Part shown: positions 41,118-43,899 of the stretch, one piece after another
Numbering within the stretch: the stretch's first letter is position 1
Layout: each line of letters opens with the position of its first letter
Virus record (IMG/VR): IMGVR_UViG_3300032307_000122
Coordinates: 1 to 43,899 of that record
Direction: 5' to 3' (one strand)
Origin: a virus
DNA: 43,899 bases
The notes under the pieces: generated by a model
The model's input: the letters and a program-made list of their open reading frames with translations, nothing else
Database searches by the model: none
What the model was told of the DNA's origin: nothing
Program-made: the position numbers and the translations under genes

Positions 41118-41381
41118 CTATTTGGTTATTTCTTGCTCACCTTCGCATAGGCTGCAGAACGGTGTGCAATCGAAGTTACCTTCGTGGTTAGGGCATTCAA
41201 TTGTTTTGGTCTGAATGTCCCAGTCCTGAGTCAGGCTTCTTACTGACACGCTATCAGTGATAACGCCGTCAAAGTCACGCCAGACTTGGACGTAAAACGG
41301 CTCTTCATACCAACCGTTTTCACGTGCGATGTTTGCCCAGAAGGCACGGTGTGCCTCGATGTCATTAGCTATCTTTGTCAT
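41118..41381 (-). CDS. Early protein with C-terminal CPNHEG zinc knuckle
   Basis: An 87-residue protein. The N-terminal two thirds contain FWANIARENGWYEEPFYVQV and RDFDGVITDSVS (an acidic beta part). The C-terminal part repeats the zinc knuckle of the 32-residue protein at 39108 (ECPNHEGNFDC, then CSLCEGEQ). GAGAGGG lies before the ATG, and a hairpin (41409-41430) before that. Function unknown. Confidence 0.72.
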   Translation of the reverse strand: MTKIANDIEAHRAFWANIARENGWYEEPFYVQVWRDFDGVITDSVSVRSLTQDWDIQTKTIECPNHEGNFDCTPFCSLCEGEQEITK

Positions 41382-41408
41382 TTTTACCCTCTCTAATTGT
41401 TTGGTTAG

Positions 41409-41430
41409 TGGGCATTTTAGAGAGTGCCCA
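41409..41430. repeat. Hairpin before the 41118 gene
   Basis: TGGGCA at 41409-41414 pairs with TGCCCA at 41425-41430, loop of 10 nt. It lies between two early genes shortly before GAGAGGG on the minus strand. Confidence 0.5.
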
Positions 41431-41440
41431 GCTCTTATGG

Positions 41441-41701
41441 CTATGCTACTAGTTCGTCTACGGCTGAGTCAAGCTCATTGTAGTCAAGCGTGTCGCTATC
41501 CCAAGCCACACCGTCAGGTGTCTCAGGGTCAATCATTCCTAGGTCATCTAGGTGTCTGATTAGGCTGACATAACCGTATACGGTGTGCTTCTCTACTAAC
41601 TCATTGACGGCTAGGTATAGCTGTTCGTCATTCATTAGCCAGAGCCAGACATTCCAAGTGTCGTAGTTAGCCCAGCCGTTGTATGTGGTTGTGGTTGTCA
41701 T
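41441..41701 (-). CDS. NYxTWNV family early protein (DUF7249-like)
   Basis: An 86-residue protein with YNGWANYDTWNVWLWLMNDE near the start, a pattern widespread in environmental phages (NYETWNVALW type), then LVEKHTVYGYVSLIRHLDDL and an acidic C-terminus. Its function is unknown to me. GAGAGGG lies before the ATG, which overlaps the stop of the gene before (TAATG). Confidence 0.75.
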   Translation of the reverse strand: MTTTTTYNGWANYDTWNVWLWLMNDEQLYLAVNELVEKHTVYGYVSLIRHLDDLGMIDPETPDGVAWDSDTLDYNELDSAVDELVA

Positions 41702-41967
41702 TAGTTTGCCCTCTCATTGAACTCATCAGCCAAGACCTTACAGGTTGGGCAGGTGTGCTGCCAGTCCTCGGCAGTGCCCTCGCCGTCATAGGCGTGAGGC
41801 CTGCTTTGTAGAAACTCCATGAAGCTACCAAGGTCATACTCACTGACCTCCTCAAAGGTGTGCCACATGTTTGCGTGGTGCTCTGGTCCGAACTCATAGG
41901 TCTGGACTGGGGTGCTACCCCATAGACCCATCTCGCTAAACCAGTAGTGCTGTCCTGCTGTGTTCAC
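41701..41967 (-). CDS. First gene of the left early operon (88 aa)
   Basis: An 88-residue protein with GTG start and GAGAGGG upstream. It is rich in His, Trp and Phe (QHYWFSEMGLWGSTPV, then EFGPEHHANMWHTFEEVSEY) and has CPTC near the C-terminus with a HTCPTCK context, possibly a half zinc site. It is divergent from the HTH regulator gene at 42144. Unknown function. Confidence 0.7.
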   Translation of the reverse strand: MNTAGQHYWFSEMGLWGSTPVQTYEFGPEHHANMWHTFEEVSEYDLGSFMEFLQSRPHAYDGEGTAEDWQHTCPTCKVLADEFNERAN

Positions 41968-42143
41968 TTGTTCCCTCTCAATCTGCTAGCCCCCTTGGCT
42001 AGCTATGTATAAATCTATTGCTTGCTGACCATGTTGTGGGGAACTTTTTCATTTCCATCCATTACTAGCCTCAAACCGCTATACATGCTATCCACACTGT
42101 GTCTACTATGCTGCTATACTGGAACCACCAACAAGGAGACATA
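41968..42143. promoter_or_regulatory. Divergent control region with hairpin and promoters
   Basis: Minus side: hairpin GCTAGCC/GGCTAGC (41985-42003, loop 5 nt) just before GAGAGGG, and a TATACA (42011-42006) as -10 candidate. Plus side: extended -10 TGCTATACT (42112-42120), then AAGGAG and the ATG at 42144. A CATTTCCATCCATTAC block near 42050 is a possible weak third relative of the 31-nt repeat. The HTH protein encoded at 42144 may act here. Confidence 0.55.
42112..42120 (+). promoter_or_regulatory. Extended -10 promoter of the HTH gene
   Basis: TGC followed by TATACT (42115-42120) is an extended -10. RNA would begin near 42127, giving a 17-nt leader with AAGGAG. Confidence 0.6.
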
Positions 42144-42659
42144 ATGGCTAGAATTTCAGATCACCCAGTGAGACTTGCAAGGCTTAGAGCATCTATGACG
42201 CAAGCAGATCTTGCTAAGCGTGCAGGCGTGCAGCGCTCTGCCATAACAGCGATAGAAGATGGCCGTACCAAGAAACCATCTGAAGCCGTATTGACAGTGC
42301 TAGCAAACGCCTCTGGTACCAGCATCGAAGAACTTCAGAACGTAATCAGAACTTGGCTAGATCAATCAGAAGCCCCTGATGTCAAACCTGCCGTAAAGAA
42401 CTTGATGGCGATCCCTCCATACGTACTAAACCAGTACTACCGCTCGTTCCAACAGTGGCGTAAAGAGATCGCACCCACACCAACCGCGCTGGCATCGCTA
42501 TTGAGGCTAAATGCAGCCGTGGTGTCACGCTATGAATCTGGAGACTATAAGCGCGGAATGCCTGAAGTACTCTCCTCAAAGCTCCTAAAGGCATTTGGGC
42601 CTTATGGATTAACCACCGAATACATACTAGAACTGGAGAAACTACCTGCCCATGAGTGA
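42144..42659 (+). CDS. Double-HTH (XRE-type) regulator
   Basis: A 171-residue protein. Two HTH domains: residues about 9-65 (LARLRASMTQADLAKRAGVQ, then SAITAIEDGRTKKPSE) and about 105-160 (FQQWRKEIAPTPTALASLLR, then AVVSRYESGDYKRGMPE). Proteins of this kind bind operators, often as dimers or by two half sites. The start at 42144 was chosen for AAGGAG. It faces the early operon, so it may repress or activate it. A lysogeny role is unlikely because no integrase is seen. Confidence 0.8.
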   Translation: MARISDHPVRLARLRASMTQADLAKRAGVQRSAITAIEDGRTKKPSEAVLTVLANASGTSIEELQNVIRTWLDQSEAPDVKPAVKNLMAIPPYVLNQYYRSFQQWRKEIAPTPTALASLLRLNAAVVSRYESGDYKRGMPEVLSSKLLKAFGPYGLTTEYILELEKLPAHE

Positions 42660-42933
42660 ATTTACCGACGCATTAGATGACAAATTTGTTGAGGCCCAAG
42701 GTCTACTATTAAAGAAACACAAAGACTACGGACCAAAGAACATCTCACAAAGCCCTGGTGGCCCGATCAACGGACTACGAGTAAGAATGCACGACAAACT
42801 AGCCAGAATAAACCACCTATACGATAATGGAGCGACCCCAGAAAATGAAAGTCTTCGCGATAGTTTTATTGACCTTGCTAATTACAGCATTATTGCTCTA
42901 ATGGTCCTCGATGCAGATTGGCCAAATGAGTAA
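42652..42933 (+). CDS. DUF1599 / nucleotide-modification-associated protein
   Basis: A 93-residue protein with HKDYGPKN (23-30), GPINGLRVRMHDKLARINHL and ESLRDSFIDLANYSIIA, the conserved blocks of DUF1599 proteins, which are related to MazG-like folds and often linked to base modification or nucleotide handling. It overlaps the HTH gene by 8 nt and the next gene by 8 nt. No separate base-modifying enzyme was recognised, so its task here is open. Confidence 0.8.
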   Translation: MSEFTDALDDKFVEAQGLLLKKHKDYGPKNISQSPGGPINGLRVRMHDKLARINHLYDNGATPENESLRDSFIDLANYSIIALMVLDADWPNE

Positions 42934-43690
42934 CGACGAAGTTTCCGAGGTTGGCTTGGATCTGTCAAAGTTTGAGACGAGACTTTACAGCTCTAAGCCA
43001 ACCAAGGAGCAAGCTCTATTTGAGAAGGTATTGGCAGCAGCGATTGCCGCTGATCGCCGCGGTTTCTTTGTAGAGAAGCAGACAGTAATAGACCAAGACG
43101 GCACTTTGGATGAAGATGCAGTTGAGCTAGTTTGGTCTACTACAAAGTTTAAGAAGGCGCTTGAGTCTCGCGGGATCAAGACGGTGGCGAATCCAAACCT
43201 TACGCTACGGCAAGAGACATTCCTGCAAGCATATTTGAACCCACTGAACTTGAAACCACCGCAGGCTTTAGCTAAGCAGATGAAAATCGGCTTGGCTGAG
43301 CTTGATGGCTGGATGCGCGATAAGCACTTCGCAAGCGCGTTTTCTGCAAAGAGCGAAGACAACCTCAAGAAGTACATCCCGATCGCTGACCAAGCATTGG
43401 GACAGTTAGTGCAGTCGGGAGACATGAAGGCCATTACCTTCTTGAACCAACTTACTGGCAGGTTTGATCCAAACGCCAGAGCGAACCTAGATGTGCCAGC
43501 ACTACTGATGCATGTGCAGGACATTATCTTGCGCCATGTTAGAGATCCGATCACTAAGCGAAATATTGCTCGCGAATTAGTTGCCCTTGCGCAGGGACAT
43601 TCTCCGCTAGCGGTAATACCTGAGCCAGTTGAAGATGGTATACTTCCAAGTGAGACAACCATCGAGATACTCCCCGAAAACGAAGGTTAG
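42926..43690 (+). CDS. terS: Terminase small subunit candidate
   Basis: A 254-residue protein (start at 42926; 42911 is possible). An HTH-like part is LTLRQETFLQAYLNPLNLKP, then ALAKQMKIGLAELDGWMRD (about residues 103-145), followed by a helical stretch (KKYIPIADQALGQLVQSGDM) with AITFLNQLTGRFDPNA, like small terminase subunits of the phBC6A51 type. It recognises packaging-start DNA. It lies far from the large terminase gene on the map and on the other strand, which is unusual and weakens the call. Confidence 0.6.
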   Translation: MSNDEVSEVGLDLSKFETRLYSSKPTKEQALFEKVLAAAIAADRRGFFVEKQTVIDQDGTLDEDAVELVWSTTKFKKALESRGIKTVANPNLTLRQETFLQAYLNPLNLKPPQALAKQMKIGLAELDGWMRDKHFASAFSAKSEDNLKKYIPIADQALGQLVQSGDMKAITFLNQLTGRFDPNARANLDVPALLMHVQDIILRHVRDPITKRNIARELVALAQGHSPLAVIPEPVEDGILPSETTIEILPENEG

Positions 43691-43692
43691 TC

Positions 43693-43881
43693 ATGGCATC
43701 CGAGTCGACACCAATTTTAGGTCTTTACAAGCCAATCCCTGGCACCGCTGAACCATTCAGCGCTGCAGAAATTAACGGCAACTGGGACATCCTAGATGAA
43801 GCATTTACCGCAGCTGAGCTAACAGCTCCTGTGCAGGCAGTAGCTAACGTCGGGATCACCATTAACGGCGGAACTGCATAA
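43693..43881 (+). CDS. Orphan fibre-like N-terminal domain (62 aa)
   Basis: A 62-residue protein: ILGLYKPIPGTAEPFSAAEI, then NGNWDILDEAFTAAELTAPV. The L-G-L-Y-K-P and N-x-N/W-D-x-L-D pattern is seen at the N-terminus of phage fibre proteins. Here it ends after a short tail. It follows the terminase-small-like gene by 2 nt and is coupled to the next gene (TAATG). Confidence 0.7.
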   Translation: MASESTPILGLYKPIPGTAEPFSAAEINGNWDILDEAFTAAELTAPVQAVANVGITINGGTA

Positions 43882-43899
43882 TGTCCTCGGACACCACAA
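43777..43899. repeat. Terminal direct repeat, right copy (circle overlap)
   Basis: Identical to 1-123. It contains the last 34 codons of the orphan domain gene and the first six codons of the membrane protein gene that is complete at 105-356. Confidence 0.95.
43881..43899 (+). CDS. 5' end of the membrane protein gene (complete at 105-356)
   Basis: The ATG at 43881 and five further codons (MSSDTT) repeat the start of the gene at 105. It is cut by the window end only. Confidence 0.9.

Noticed and set aside
42144-42659. Lysogeny repressor
   Set aside because: HTH domains fit a repressor, but there is no integrase, excisionase pair or attachment site in a complete genome.

Overview
The window is a complete, circularly assembled genome of a tailed bacteriophage, most likely a short-tailed (podovirus-like) lytic phage of an actinobacterium. 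Bases 1-123 are repeated exactly at 43777-43899, so the unique circle is 43,776 bp. The actinobacterial host is inferred from a WhiB-family Fe-S regulator gene (35820-36113) and from leaderless-type promoters. The moderate base composition and glycine-rich and collagen-like fibres would suit a freshwater planktonic actinobacterium, but that is inference. I see no integrase, excisionase/attachment site, tRNA, CRISPR array or insertion sequence.

Layout. (1) 42144-1101 through the circle junction, plus strand: a double-HTH regulator, a DUF1599-type nucleotide-modification-associated protein, a terminase-small-like protein, an orphan fibre N-terminal domain, a membrane protein and three tiny basic proteins. 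(2) 1098-18616, minus strand: the virion operon, read from a resolvase-like nuclease through large terminase, portal, scaffold and major capsid protein (between two hairpin terminators), adaptor, tail hub/nozzle, then internal or ejection proteins ending in a 1,830-residue protein. (3) 18651-28286, plus strand: the host-recognition and lysis region, with a collagen-like fibre, three paralogous fibre-tip proteins, glycine-rich fibres, an Ig-like protein, an M23-LysM endolysin and a holin candidate. (4) 28310-29549, plus: a promoter, a small unknown gene and a metallophosphoesterase. (5) 41967-29539, minus: the early/replication region, with many very small proteins (several zinc-ribbon-like), a short sliding-clamp homologue, an HTH protein, WhiB, an SNF2-like helicase, a Cas4-like nuclease, an ssDNA-binding candidate, a PrimPol/SF3 helicase fusion and an HNH nuclease.

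How it may work together. No replicative DNA polymerase of family A, B or C was recognised. The phage has a PrimPol-helicase, an ssDNA-binding candidate, a RecB/Cas4-type nuclease and its own beta-clamp-like protein, so it may recruit host Pol III or rely on the PrimPol. Early genes are tightly packed (ATGA or TAATG overlaps, GAGAGGG or GGAGG ribosome binding sites). Three noncoding early segments carry repeats that look regulatory: a 31-nt direct repeat at two promoters, a 20-bp inverted repeat inside a roughly 245-nt leader, and a 71-bp dyad. The two late transcription units (head/tail and fibre/lysis) diverge from a 34-bp gap in which both -10 elements overlap as one symmetric element.

Seven genes too short for a 60-residue cutoff were found by translating gaps by hand: 940-1101, 23668-23832, 36553-36693, 38398-38535, 39108-39206, 39206-39340 and the partial 3' end at 1-105. 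All functions come from motif recognition by eye; no database search was run.
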